DNA from: a bacterium
GTDB lineage: Bacteria; Auribacterota; UBA3054; JAPLST01
Direction of reading: 5' to 3'
Length of the DNA: 64,000 nucleotides
NCBI GenBank assembly: GCA_026417575.1
Contig: JAOACZ010000146.1
Coordinates: 24,678-88,677 of the forward strand
How positions within the stretch are numbered: the first letter of the stretch is position 1; every line of letters begins with the position of its first letter. The position numbers were made by a program, and so were the translations under genes. Of the stretch, positions 36,492-46,789 are shown one piece after another. The notes below the pieces were generated by a model. The model was not told the DNA's origin. It worked only from the letters and a program-made list of their open reading frames with translations, and did no database searches.

Positions 36492-38132
36492 CTAGCGCGA
36501 GGAGGAAGCAGGCTCGGACTCAATAGCGACGGGGCGAGCTGAGGTCTGAGGTGTGGCGCTGGGTGATTGCGTGCTGGCGGCGAGATGGCGCAGCAGCGCG
36601 GGTGGTCGGCGGCCATGCATGCCGCGCCGGTCGAGTTCATCAAAGATGCGTTGAAGCAAGGTCAGGCCTTCGCGTCGTTTGTCTTCGTTGTTGCTGTCGA
36701 CCATTTTGTGGGCGTAGTAGATGGCGTGTTGCAACTCGTAGGTATTGAGATGGCGCAGGTCGTCAATGTTTTTATCGGTGAAGTGATAACCATAGCGCCA
36801 GTCGGTAGGAGGAGGTATATCAGGTTCGGGCGGGGTGGGAAGTGGGATGTCCTTGGTAGCTTCGGCGAGCTTATCGAGGACGCGGCGCGTTGCTGCGATT
36901 TCGTTGAGGACCCACTGGCGATTGAACTCGCAGGTGACACTGGGGGGAGGGGGCCAGCGACCATCGGAGTTGGCCGAGTTGGTGAGATGGAACCAGAACT
37001 CCTCGACGAGGGGGCGGAACCGTTCGGCGTGGGGGCCATGTTCAACGATGGGTTGATATTTTTCTTTATAGGTGCGGCGCAATTCAGCCACGATGGGATC
37101 CCACGCACGTGCCTCTGGGGTGCCGGCCCAGGCGCTGGCATAGGTGCGGTGCCAAGCGAAATCATCTTCGACGAAGTAGGGTTCGTCCACAGGTGGGATT
37201 GTTTCACAGGCTTCTTGGAAGGTAATCATGTCGCCCAGGCGGAGAATGCCTTCGAGCATTGCTTCAAGTTTTTCGCGGGCGTCGGGCTCGATGTCAAAGG
37301 AGCGAGAGTAGTCGCGGTAGTATTTCACGTAGTAGTAGCCGGTGGTGCCGATGTACTCAGCATCGTCGGCAAAGACGATGGTGGCACCGGGCTTGAACGA
37401 GCCACTCCAATAGCGGACGTTGTCGAGACACTCCTGGAGGGGGGTATTGCCGCGGAAGTAGGAGAGGAATTTACCTACCAAGCGGTCGCTGCGGCAGAAG
37501 CCGTGCAAACCGGGGACGATGTTGCGGAAGGGGCGATGCAAGAAGGGGCAGTCGGGATCGAGCTCATACCAGGGGAGGTGCCCGCCCCAGCCGATGTCGC
37601 GCGTGCGGTTGCGTTCCACCCAGCCATAGTCTCTGTCGTTGCAGATCATGTAGGACTCGAAGTCGAGGGTCAAGTATTCCACGCCGGCACGGCGGAAGGC
37701 GCGGGGCACGTATTGACGCCACGTACATTCGGGATTCCAAAAGGATTTTGGTCGGAAGCCCAAATGGCGTTCGAACACGCGCATGGCAAATTCACATGAC
37801 CAATAGCCGTCTTCTTCAGGGATGTTGGCCATGATGGGATGAGCATACGGCGCGCCCATGAACTCGCATTGCCCGCGTTTGATCAACGTGCGAAGTTTTT
37901 CGAGGACGTCGGGTGCCAGACGGGCGATGTGCTCAATCGTGTAACCAGAGGCTTCAAAGACAAACTTGGCGTGGGGGAATTTTTGTAAGAAGGTATCAAG
38001 GATGACGTCGTAGGAGGCGCGAATGACGCGCTCGTAATTTTCTGGAATCAGAAAAGCGTAGTTTAGGTTGGCGTGGAAAATTGCCACATACTTCATTGGG
38101 TTGGTTGATGGCGTTGCTAGCTTCGTATTCAT
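36492..38132 (-). CDS. glycoside hydrolase family 57-like protein
   Basis: YVAIFHANLNYAFLIPENYERVIRASYD; GQCEFMGAPYAHPIM; SFWNPECTWRQYVPRAFRRAGVEYLTLDFESY. Start MNTKLATPS at 38132. Confidence 0.82.
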   Translation of the reverse strand: MNTKLATPSTNPMKYVAIFHANLNYAFLIPENYERVIRASYDVILDTFLQKFPHAKFVFEASGYTIEHIARLAPDVLEKLRTLIKRGQCEFMGAPYAHPIMANIPEEDGYWSCEFAMRVFERHLGFRPKSFWNPECTWRQYVPRAFRRAGVEYLTLDFESYMICNDRDYGWVERNRTRDIGWGGHLPWYELDPDCPFLHRPFRNIVPGLHGFCRSDRLVGKFLSYFRGNTPLQECLDNVRYWSGSFKPGATIVFADDAEYIGTTGYYYVKYYRDYSRSFDIEPDAREKLEAMLEGILRLGDMITFQEACETIPPVDEPYFVEDDFAWHRTYASAWAGTPEARAWDPIVAELRRTYKEKYQPIVEHGPHAERFRPLVEEFWFHLTNSANSDGRWPPPPSVTCEFNRQWVLNEIAATRRVLDKLAEATKDIPLPTPPEPDIPPPTDWRYGYHFTDKNIDDLRHLNTYELQHAIYYAHKMVDSNNEDKRREGLTLLQRIFDELDRRGMHGRRPPALLRHLAASTQSPSATPQTSARPVAIESEPASSSR

Positions 38133-38495
38133 TATCGAGATCCTTAGAGCTTTATCATGCGGCGGTGCGACAGCTCGCACTGGCGCATAATCTGTCTTAC
38201 CGAGCGGCATAGTATAGCATTTCAGGGCAGTAGGTCCTATGGAGAGAAAGGACAGAAACATGGATAAAAGGGACAGATTCCGGCTGTGAAGAAAGGAGAC
38301 ACTCTGCCGGGCAGTGGGCTGGGTGAACAGGCGCGGGGATACGCCTGCGGGGGGGAGCGACGAGTGAGGTTAGGCACGGGAGGAGGTGTACGAGCAGGCG
38401 CTGGTGGAGAGCCAGGGAAAGGTCAGCGCGTGTGGGGGCGGGTCATTTGGTGGTGTGCTGGTTCGTTTGCTTCGTGGGGTATGGTGGGCTATTGA

Positions 38496-39488
38496 TCAGG
38501 GAGAGGTGATGGGCACGCGTGCGAGGACGGCATCAGCGAGGGCAGCGGTGGTTGCATACTGCTCGACGTCGAACCAAATGATGCGGTGGTCTTTGCGGAA
38601 CCAGGTGAGCTGGTGTTTGGCGAAGCGACGGGTGTTGCGTTTAATCAAGGTGATGGCGAGGTCGAGGGAGTATTCCCCGCGGAGGTGAGCGAGAAGCTCT
38701 TTGTAGCCGATGGCGTGGGAGGCGCTGGGATTGCGTTCGATACCTGCGGAGCGGAGGCGGCGGACCTCGTCGAGGAGGCCGGCGGCGATCATCTCATCGA
38801 CACGAGCGTTAATGCGCTGGTAGAGGTGGGAACGGTCCATGGTGAGGCCAATCATGGGGGGAGCGGGGTGCTGAGGTGGGGTGGACCATTGGGTTTGGAG
38901 GGAGGAGAAGGGTTGGCCGCAGAGGCGAAATACTTCGATAGCGCGGACGATGCGGCGGAGGTCGCTGGGATGGATGCGGGCGGCGCTGAGAGGGTCGCAG
39001 GGTTTGAGGAGATGTTCGTGCAGCCAGGCGCTGCCGTGCTGGGCGGCGAGGGCATAGAGTTCGCGGCGCAGTTCGGGGGCGGCGGGGGGGGCGTCACACA
39101 AGCCATCTACAAGGAGCTTAATGTACATGGCCGTTCCGCCGACGCATAGGCAGAGGCGACGGCGCATAGCGATGTCGTGCTGAGCAGCTGCGACGCGGGC
39201 GAGGAACTGGGCGGCGTTGGAGCAGAGATCTACCGGTTGGCAGTCGATGAGATGATGTGGAACGCGTTGGCGCTCGGCGGGAGAAGGTTTGGCCGTGCCG
39301 ATGTCCATACCGCGGTAAATCTGCATGGCATCAAGGGAGATAATTTCGGCGGGGAAGCGCTTGGCGATCTCAAGAGCGAGGGCGGACTTACCGACGGCGG
39401 TGGGGCCGAGGATGATAAGGGTGGTAGGAAGGGTGAGGGGTTGGGTGGGAGGCGAAGGCTGGATTGACTGGGGGGTGGGGTTAGGCAT
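38496..39488 (-). CDS. miaA: tRNA dimethylallyltransferase
   Basis: LIILGPTAVGKSALALEIAKRF, SLDAMQIYRGMDIGTAKPS, VGGTAMYIKLLVDGL. Confidence 0.97.
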   Translation of the reverse strand: MPNPTPQSIQPSPPTQPLTLPTTLIILGPTAVGKSALALEIAKRFPAEIISLDAMQIYRGMDIGTAKPSPAERQRVPHHLIDCQPVDLCSNAAQFLARVAAAQHDIAMRRRLCLCVGGTAMYIKLLVDGLCDAPPAAPELRRELYALAAQHGSAWLHEHLLKPCDPLSAARIHPSDLRRIVRAIEVFRLCGQPFSSLQTQWSTPPQHPAPPMIGLTMDRSHLYQRINARVDEMIAAGLLDEVRRLRSAGIERNPSASHAIGYKELLAHLRGEYSLDLAITLIKRNTRRFAKHQLTWFRKDHRIIWFDVEQYATTAALADAVLARVPITSP

Positions 39489-39581
39489 GATGGTTTTGGC
39501 GCGAAGCGAGGTGAGAGAACATTGGCAAAGAGATAGGGGCGGTTGAATGGGAGCGTGAACTGGGCGGGCACAGGTGCGGGG

Positions 39582-41918
39582 TCAGGCGCACTTGCTGTAG
39601 TTGCACGAAAAGCATTTCGTGCAATTTTCTTGGAAGTAGAGGCTGCGCTCGCCGCAGTTTGGGCAGACCATGAATGGGGAGGTGGCGGCGTGATCAGCGC
39701 TTGTGGTGCCCATGGGTTCGGTGCTGCCGCGTGGGTGGGAGCCGTCGGCGTGCAAGGGGACGGTGACTGGTTCCGGCTCTTTCGCAGTGGGCTGCTTTAG
39801 GAAGCCAATATTGATCAAGTGTTGTTCAATGACTTCACCGATTTCGGCGACGAGTGAGGGGATGTAGCGGCCGTTGCGGAAGTAACCGCCATTGGGGTCG
39901 AAGATGGACTTGAGCTCTTCGATGAGGAAGGAGGGATCGCTGCTGCGGCGGAAAACGGCGGAGATGAGGCGCGTCATGGCTACGATCCAAGCGAAGTGCT
40001 GCAAGTTTTTGCTGTTGATGAAGATTTCGAAGGGACGGCGACGATCACCGTCACAAATATCATTGATGGTGATGTAGAGGGCCTGTTTACTGAGAGGGGT
40101 TTTGATTTTGTAGGTGGTGCCCTGGAGGTAGGTGGGTCGGCGCGGGACGGTATCTAGTTCGTTACGGGTGCTGAGTTTTTCTTCTTCGGTGCGAGGTGGG
40201 GGTGTAGTTTCAGTGCGTTCGTCCGGGCGCTGGAGGACACCGGTAATGTGATCACTTGGGCGGAAGGTGGTGCAACCTTTGCAGCCTTGTTCGTAGGCAT
40301 AGAAGTAGATGTCCTTGAATTGATCGAAGGGGAAATCGCGCGGGATGTTGATGGTTTTGGAGATAGAGCTGTCGACGTAGCGCTGCAAGCGTGCTTGGAT
40401 ATCGACGTGCTGGCGCGGGTGGATCTGGTCGGTGGTGACGAAATAAGGGGGAACGGAAGACACGTCCGGGAAGAGTTTGCGGAATAAGCGGTAGGCGTAA
40501 TCTTCGACGGTATAGGTTTCGTATTCTTCACCGAGGCCGGAGCGGACGCGGCGGGTGTAGGTGAGGGCGAAGACGGGTTCGAGACCGCTGGACACATTGC
40601 CGGCGAAGAGTGAGATGGTACCGGTGGGGGCGATGGAGATGAGGTGGGAATTGCGGATACCGTGCTCGTGGATGCGTGCGCGGAGCTCAGCGGGAAGTTG
40701 CTTGATGAACTCGCCTTGGAGGTAGCGCTCTTTATCGAAGAGGGGGAAGGGTCCCTTTTCGATGGCGAGGTCAACGGAGGCGTCATAGGCGGTGTCGCGG
40801 ATGCAGCGCATGATACGCTCGGCCAGGTCAAGGGACTCGGGCGAGCCGTAGGTGACGCGCATCATGGCGAAGAGGTTAGCGAGGCCGGTGATGCCCAAAC
40901 CCATGCGGCGTTTATTGATGGCTTCCTCGAGCTGTTTTTCGAGGGGGAAGTTGGAGATATCGATGACGTTATCGAGGAGGCGGACGGCGACGCGGACGGT
41001 TTCAGCGATGGCGTTGAAGTCGACGGAGGCGTGTTCAGTGAAGGGGTGGGAGACGAAGCGAGTGAGGTTAATTGAGCCGAGAAGGCAGGCGCCGTAGGGG
41101 GGGAGGGGTTGTTCGCCGCAGGGGTTCGTGGCGCGGATCGTTTCGCAGTACCAGAGGTTATTGAGGCGATTAATGCGATCGATCAGGATGAAGCCGGGCT
41201 CGGCGAAGTCGTACGTGGAGCGCATGATGAGGTCGAACAGGTCGCGAGCGCGGACAGTTTTGTAGACTTTGCCGTTGAAGGTGAGGTCCCACGGGCGGTC
41301 GTCGCGGACTGCGTCCATAAAGGCGTCGGTGACGGCGACGGAAAGGTTAAACATTTGAAGGGCAGCGTTGTTGCGCTTGGCGGTAATGAATTTTTCGATG
41401 TCGGGGTGGCTGATGCTGAGGACAGCCATTTGAGCGCCGCGACGTTGCCCGGCGCTCATCACGGTGCGGCAGGTGGCATCGAACACTTGCATGAAGCTGA
41501 TGGGGCCCGAAGCACGTGACTCGACACCGCGGATGTAATCACCTTCTGGGCGGATGGTGGAGAAATCGAAGCCGACGCCGCCGCCTTGTTTCTGGGTCAG
41601 AGCGGCTTGCATTACGGCGTCGAAGATGCCCTCCATAGAGTCTTCGATGGTGCCCATGACGTAGCAATTGAACATGGTCACTTTTTTGCGCGTAGTGCCG
41701 GCGTTGGAAAGAATGCGGCCAGCGGGGAGAAATTTGTAGCCCTCGAGGATGCTGTAGAATTTTTCTTCCCAGTAGCGGTGATCGCGCTCGGGCATAGCGA
41801 CAGCATAGGCTACGCGCCGCCAAGTATCCTCGATGGTGTGGTCGAGAGGCGTGCCATCCTCGAGTTTGTAGCGATACTTTTTATCCCATATCTCGTGGCT
41901 AATCGTGTCCATATTCAT
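39582..41918 (-). CDS. nrdJ: adenosylcobalamin-dependent (class II) ribonucleoside-diphosphate reductase
   Basis: GGGVGFDFSTIRPEGDYIRGV, SGPISFMQVFDATCRTVMSAGQRRGAQMAVL, NPCGEQPLPPYGACLLGSINLTRFV, C-terminal CPNCGERSLYFQENCTKCFSCNYSKC. Confidence 0.96.
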   Translation of the reverse strand: MNMDTISHEIWDKKYRYKLEDGTPLDHTIEDTWRRVAYAVAMPERDHRYWEEKFYSILEGYKFLPAGRILSNAGTTRKKVTMFNCYVMGTIEDSMEGIFDAVMQAALTQKQGGGVGFDFSTIRPEGDYIRGVESRASGPISFMQVFDATCRTVMSAGQRRGAQMAVLSISHPDIEKFITAKRNNAALQMFNLSVAVTDAFMDAVRDDRPWDLTFNGKVYKTVRARDLFDLIMRSTYDFAEPGFILIDRINRLNNLWYCETIRATNPCGEQPLPPYGACLLGSINLTRFVSHPFTEHASVDFNAIAETVRVAVRLLDNVIDISNFPLEKQLEEAINKRRMGLGITGLANLFAMMRVTYGSPESLDLAERIMRCIRDTAYDASVDLAIEKGPFPLFDKERYLQGEFIKQLPAELRARIHEHGIRNSHLISIAPTGTISLFAGNVSSGLEPVFALTYTRRVRSGLGEEYETYTVEDYAYRLFRKLFPDVSSVPPYFVTTDQIHPRQHVDIQARLQRYVDSSISKTINIPRDFPFDQFKDIYFYAYEQGCKGCTTFRPSDHITGVLQRPDERTETTPPPRTEEEKLSTRNELDTVPRRPTYLQGTTYKIKTPLSKQALYITINDICDGDRRRPFEIFINSKNLQHFAWIVAMTRLISAVFRRSSDPSFLIEELKSIFDPNGGYFRNGRYIPSLVAEIGEVIEQHLINIGFLKQPTAKEPEPVTVPLHADGSHPRGSTEPMGTTSADHAATSPFMVCPNCGERSLYFQENCTKCFSCNYSKCA

Positions 41919-42081
41919 CCTATGCGTCGCGGCAACACGTTAGGGCCGAGATGAACGGCCACGTGGCTTTGTGGAATCACAAGTGCTGAGATGAACACAC
42001 ATCATAGTTGTGATCACGTGTAGCCCCGCAAGCCGCCTCCGCATGGAGGAGCAGCACAGGCCGTTAACATGCACGAGGGCG

Positions 42082-42110
42082 AGTGTAGCAAAAGGGGTAG
42101 GGAATGTCAA
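42082..42110 (-). promoter_or_regulatory. promoter TTGACA-N17-TACACT upstream of the class II RNR gene
   Basis: Direct sequence match on the minus strand; leaves a ~155-nt leader. Confidence 0.7.
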
Positions 42111-42275
42111 GATGCAGTGGGGGAGTTAAGGCATAGCCACTACATTGTGTATTTTCGTGCCAAACGTAGCTAAGCGATTTAGCATCAGGACGATAGGACC
42201 TGGCGTGGTGTCCAGCTGCGGTGAAAGAGGCACACAAAGGTTCGCGTGAGGATATGGAAGGCTGGGGAGGTGCAG

Positions 42276-43175
42276 CTAGGGTGGTGAGGGCTCAACGAGG
42301 AATTTGCGGAAATCGCGAGGCGAGCGGCCGGTGATGCGCTTGAAGACTTTAGAGAAGTAGAGGGGGTCGTGGTAGCCAAGTTGGCGCGAGATGACGGAAA
42401 TAGGATCGGCGCGATGAGTGAGGAGGAGACAGGCGCGTTGCATCTTTGCGTGTTCGATCCATGTGTGGCTGCTCATTCCGGTGATGCGATGGAAGAAACG
42501 ATTGAGCTGACGGACGCTGCAGCCGGCGATGCTGCTGAGTTGGGGAGCAGAAAGATCGCGTTCGGGGTGTTGCTCGATGTAGGAGATGACGCGCGCGACG
42601 GGATCTGGGATAGGTTCGCGGTGGGTGGGTGCCAAGACTTCGTGGGAGAGAAGAAGGAGGAGCTGATAGGCGGTGAGGGAGAGAGCGGAGCGGCACCCTG
42701 GGCGGCGGGCACGGGCAAGAGTGAGGCAGCGGTGAAAGAGAGAGCGCGCGCGGGGGAGCCGCGCGGTGGAGAGGCGGAGGAATGTGGTTTCTGCGAGGCC
42801 GAGTTGGTGCATGAGGAGGGAGACACCGCCAGGGAAGAAGTCAATAAAGATTTTTTCCCACCTGTGCGCATGAGGGGCTGTAGCATAGCTGACATGTTCA
42901 TAGGGGCGGAAGAAGAAGACATCGCCGGGGCACAGCTCGTACGTGCGCCCACGCGCGGTGAGGACACCGCAGCCGCTCGTGACCAGCTCCACTCCCCATT
43001 CAAACATGCCGGCGCGTTCGAAGTGCTCGCCAGGCGACCAGACAGAGCGGCCGACGAGACAGACGTCCAGGGGCAGGAGCGTATCCATCAAGCGGCCGAA
43101 TGAATACAATTCGACATCGCCCTTGACGTAACTGAGGACGCGGCGAGGCTGTTGGGGAAGACGCGAAGGTGTCAT
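42276..43175 (-). CDS. AraC family transcriptional regulator
   Basis: LSSIAGCSVRQLNRFFHRITGMSSHTWIEHAKMQRACLLLTHRADPISVISRQLGYHDPLYFSKVFKRITGRSPRDFRK. Confidence 0.95.
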   Translation of the reverse strand: MTPSRLPQQPRRVLSYVKGDVELYSFGRLMDTLLPLDVCLVGRSVWSPGEHFERAGMFEWGVELVTSGCGVLTARGRTYELCPGDVFFFRPYEHVSYATAPHAHRWEKIFIDFFPGGVSLLMHQLGLAETTFLRLSTARLPRARSLFHRCLTLARARRPGCRSALSLTAYQLLLLLSHEVLAPTHREPIPDPVARVISYIEQHPERDLSAPQLSSIAGCSVRQLNRFFHRITGMSSHTWIEHAKMQRACLLLTHRADPISVISRQLGYHDPLYFSKVFKRITGRSPRDFRKFLVEPSPP

Positions 43176-43181
43176 GGTATG

Positions 43182-44123
43182 TTAACTGTGCGTGCCGGGA
43201 CAGAGACGTGGACAAGGACGCGGACGAGCGCGATAGGCGCGTGGGGAGCAGCCGATTACCTGCTTGAATACTCTGGTGAAGTGGAGAGGATCGAGATAGC
43301 CTACTGCTTCAGCGATATCACCGATATGGTTGTTGGTATGACGCAACAGCGCGCACGCATGCTGGAGTTTAAATTGGATTAACCACTCACGGACGGTGAG
43401 ATTGTAACAGGCTAAGAAGAGGCGGGAGAGATGGCGCAAGCTGCAACCGGCGGCGAGAGCCATCGCCTGCGGGGTGATTTCGCGGCAGCCGCGCTGCTCG
43501 GCGTATTGGACGGCAAGCTGCACAGGTATCGGAAGCACGGGATGTGAGCTAATCGACTGCTTAATGCGGGCGAGTTCGAGGAGCAACTCATAGGCGCGTT
43601 CTGAGAGATGATCGCGAAAGAAAGGTGGCTTTGTATGCGCGAGTTGTAGGATGGCATGAAAAAGTGTACGGATGCGCGCAAACTTGGCGGGTGGGACATG
43701 AAGACGGACGACCTCGTGTAAGTGCAGAAAACGAAGGAGTGGCGTAGCGTTCTCCGGCCAGAAGATGACAAACAGTTTGCGCCAGACTGAACCTGGCACC
43801 GCGTAGTACGTGTGACGTGAGCCGCGATGAAGAAAAAAAACGTCACCGTGGGCTAACTCGTAGCGCTGATCATTGCACAGCAACACCCCCTTTCCGCCGA
43901 GCACGAGCTCGACTGACTCATCTGTACTGACATTGTTGCGGACAGCATCACTTGGCCCCCACACGGAGCGACCAGCCATGCGGATGTCGAAGGGGAGGTG
44001 TGGATCGGGCGTGAGCGCGACGGTGTACAGCTCCACATCGCCTGCGACGGCGGAAGTGGAATACGGTTGCCGTCGCGAGTGACGCACAACGCCCATTTGG
44101 CTTGTCTTTGCACCCGCCTTCAT
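43182..44123 (-). CDS. AraC family transcriptional regulator (tandem paralog)
   Basis: MALAAGCSLRHLSRLFLACYNLTVREWLIQFKLQHACALLRHTNNHIGDIAEAVGYLDPLHFTRVFKQVIGCSPRAYR. Confidence 0.95.
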   Translation of the reverse strand: MKAGAKTSQMGVVRHSRRQPYSTSAVAGDVELYTVALTPDPHLPFDIRMAGRSVWGPSDAVRNNVSTDESVELVLGGKGVLLCNDQRYELAHGDVFFLHRGSRHTYYAVPGSVWRKLFVIFWPENATPLLRFLHLHEVVRLHVPPAKFARIRTLFHAILQLAHTKPPFFRDHLSERAYELLLELARIKQSISSHPVLPIPVQLAVQYAEQRGCREITPQAMALAAGCSLRHLSRLFLACYNLTVREWLIQFKLQHACALLRHTNNHIGDIAEAVGYLDPLHFTRVFKQVIGCSPRAYRARPRPCPRLCPGTHS

Positions 44124-44320
44124 GAGCAGATGACTCAGTATAGCAAGTTAACTTCGTCAACGCAACGAAGCTGTGCCTCGCCAGTTGGTTGCGTAGTTAT
44201 AGGGAAGGAACTACAGGATTTGTTCGGCAGCGCAGTGCGGGAGCGTGCTGAGAAGCAAATCGCACCGGGGTGCAGCTGGGTTTCACAACAAACGTGTCGA
44301 GTGACGCGGAGGCACGTTGC

Positions 44321-46789
44321 TCAGTACAGCGCAGGCGTTATGTGGATGGGCGCGCAGGGGAGTGAAGGATTACCGAGAGGATCAACCTGGCGAGCACGAA
44401 GGCGGAGGGACTGGGGGGGCCCAGGGAAGGCGCGTACAGGGATAGCATTGGTGCGCAGACCGCCCTGCGGTTGCCATTCAAGCCACGCGGCCGCCCAGCC
44501 GCAGTGCTCGTAGTAGTCCACCCGCACGGCGTGCTCGCCAGCGGCCAAGGGAATGATTGTGCTCTTTTCCTCTTTGCTGTGGGTACCCCAATGGTCCAAA
44601 ATGAGTTGGTCGTCGAGGTACAAACGTGCCCCGTCGTCGGTGGCCAGGAACCAGGTGACGGTCGTGGCCTGGGGGAGCGATAGCCATCCGGTCCAGCGAA
44701 TGCTGAAATGGTCGGGCTTGCAGAGACCAGGCAACGGAGAGTGATCGGCATAATCAAAGGCGATCACAGGATCTACGCGCCACAGGACGGGGTTCGTGAA
44801 GAAAAGAGAGGCATAGTATTCGGCACGGAACCCTTGCAATGTGGTATCGCACACCACCGTGGTACGGCCTGTGGGATCGAGCTTTGTCGCTAGCAAGGGC
44901 TGCCACTGATCGTTGCGAGCACATTCCACGATGGCGAGTGCCTCCGGTTCACCGTGCAGGGAGAGCACTTGAGCGGTGCCTTGGCGCGGCACGATTGTAA
45001 GGGAGGGAGGAAGAGCGGCGGTGTCGACAATCAAGTGATACGGAGGTGACGTGGCCCCGGAGCTGCTGAGAGCGTAGATGACATTCAGGCCAGAAGAGCG
45101 GTCATGGCCCGTTGTGACGCGATCGAGGATGAGCCATCCTGAACCGCAGCGGGTGCCTATCACAGTGCCATGGGTGTTGACGACAGTCACGGTATGGGTA
45201 GACGCGACGCCATCGATGCGCACGCGGGGAGTGCAGGTTGCTTGGTGACGCGGGGTGAAGCGCAAGAGGGGCCAGTCCGGATCCGCCGGGGTTTTCAGCA
45301 GGCGGGTGGAGACCATGGTCCAAGGTGGCGTTAGTAGCACCCGCGCGCCGCTCGCAGAAAAGTCGAAAGCAACGTTGACTGCGATATCATGGCCAGCCAG
45401 GAGACGCAGGCCGTCGGCGGTGTCGTCCGGGAACTCCATGCCGCTGGTGACGCCTCGGATGCCAATTTGCGCAGGTAAGCACAGCTCGCATGTCATGCTC
45501 CCATCAGATGCACGCGCCCAGATGGCTGTGGCAGCCGGCCAGTGGAGCACGCGCGGGGCATCCAAGAGCGGCTGCGCATCTGCACACACATGCCACGTGT
45601 ACGTATCGCCGCCAATCCAGAAACCATTCTCGGGGGATGTGTCGATTTGCATTTCGAGCGTGAACGATTGAGGAGCACGAGCATACAGGTACAAAGCATC
45701 TTCGTGCCAAGCGCCGTAGAGGTTGACCGAGTCACGTGGTGTGTTCGTGCTGCTGGCCGCATACCACTGGAGAATAAGCGGGCGATAGGTAACATCTTGC
45801 GTTCCATCGAGAATGGGGCGCGGATGGGCGTACGGGAGGTAGGGCATGATGGCCACAGTGGGCCAAGGGTCGGTCCCATCGGGGAGGCCATCATCATCCG
45901 TGTCGCGGCAGCGCGGATCGCTGCCACGGTAGATATCAGCTGTGAATTCTTCGAGATCAGAAAGGCCGTCACCATCTGTGTCAGGTAGTTGTGGGTCGCT
46001 GCCGAACCGCGCTTCATCCATTGGCAAGGCGGGATGGTAATCCGCCAGGCCATCACCGTCCGCGTCGCGGGCAAAGATCATACTGCGGGTGGCGCCTGGG
46101 AGCTCTTGATAGCAGGGGAAGTTACGCAGAGTGCAGGCAATCCAATCCCAGTGCTGAGCGCCAGGGTTGGTGATCAGACGGCCGGGATGTTCGTAAGCAT
46201 CGGTATACGGGTGGCCATGGAGCATCTCGTGAAAACCAGCAGCGCTGGCGAGGGCAAGGTCAAGTGCATGCTGAAATTCGTGTACGAACACCCACGCTGT
46301 GTCAAACCCGGTACTGGTGTCGGCGGAGGGGAACTGATGCAGTTGTCCGCCTTTACCGGGAAGAGCAAATGCAGCGCCCGTACGGTCGAAGATCCGAAAT
46401 CCACCCCAATTGCCAGAGAGACCACGCCCTGTGGCAAAAACGCCGTCAAATTGATTATCCACGTAGCCACGCTGCCGGAGATCGGCTTCGATGTGTGCGA
46501 AGGTGGGCCCGCGCGTATCGGGCGCGATCGCGTTGATGGCAAGGAAGGTGGGCGATAATGCAAGGGTGGCGCGTGTGTTGCGAAAATAGAACAGTCGCCC
46601 ACATTCGACTGCGTTAACGATACTTTGATACTCCTGATCATCGAGGAAAGAGGAGTTGTTGGTTTCACCACGATAGACGACGACTAACACACGAAGCTCT
46701 TTCACAGGGAGGAGAGATGGCATGGCAACGGCGGCGAGAGTCATCAGTGTCGCACTCAGACTGGTGGCGAGGGGAACCGAGAAGTTCAT
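44321..46789 (-). CDS. secreted multidomain protein: HExxH zincin-like domain, TSP3-like Ca-binding repeats, DOMON/CBM9-like domain, PA14-like domain
   Basis: FVHEFQHALDLAL; DADGDGLADYHP..DTDGDGLSDLEEF..DTDDDGLPDGTDPWP; QIDTSPENGFWIGGDTYTWHV; WFLATDDGARLYLDDQLILDHWG...GEHAVRVDYYEHCGWAAAWLEWQ. Confidence 0.75.
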   Translation of the reverse strand: MNFSVPLATSLSATLMTLAAVAMPSLLPVKELRVLVVVYRGETNNSSFLDDQEYQSIVNAVECGRLFYFRNTRATLALSPTFLAINAIAPDTRGPTFAHIEADLRQRGYVDNQFDGVFATGRGLSGNWGGFRIFDRTGAAFALPGKGGQLHQFPSADTSTGFDTAWVFVHEFQHALDLALASAAGFHEMLHGHPYTDAYEHPGRLITNPGAQHWDWIACTLRNFPCYQELPGATRSMIFARDADGDGLADYHPALPMDEARFGSDPQLPDTDGDGLSDLEEFTADIYRGSDPRCRDTDDDGLPDGTDPWPTVAIMPYLPYAHPRPILDGTQDVTYRPLILQWYAASSTNTPRDSVNLYGAWHEDALYLYARAPQSFTLEMQIDTSPENGFWIGGDTYTWHVCADAQPLLDAPRVLHWPAATAIWARASDGSMTCELCLPAQIGIRGVTSGMEFPDDTADGLRLLAGHDIAVNVAFDFSASGARVLLTPPWTMVSTRLLKTPADPDWPLLRFTPRHQATCTPRVRIDGVASTHTVTVVNTHGTVIGTRCGSGWLILDRVTTGHDRSSGLNVIYALSSSGATSPPYHLIVDTAALPPSLTIVPRQGTAQVLSLHGEPEALAIVECARNDQWQPLLATKLDPTGRTTVVCDTTLQGFRAEYYASLFFTNPVLWRVDPVIAFDYADHSPLPGLCKPDHFSIRWTGWLSLPQATTVTWFLATDDGARLYLDDQLILDHWGTHSKEEKSTIIPLAAGEHAVRVDYYEHCGWAAAWLEWQPQGGLRTNAIPVRAFPGPPQSLRLRARQVDPLGNPSLPCAPIHITPALY

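Noticed and set aside
36567-37799. 410-aa plus-strand ORF
   Set aside because: Antisense shadow of the GH57-like gene.
45989-46558. 189-aa plus-strand ORF
   Set aside because: Antisense to the HExxH/TSP3/PA14 protein gene; no motifs.
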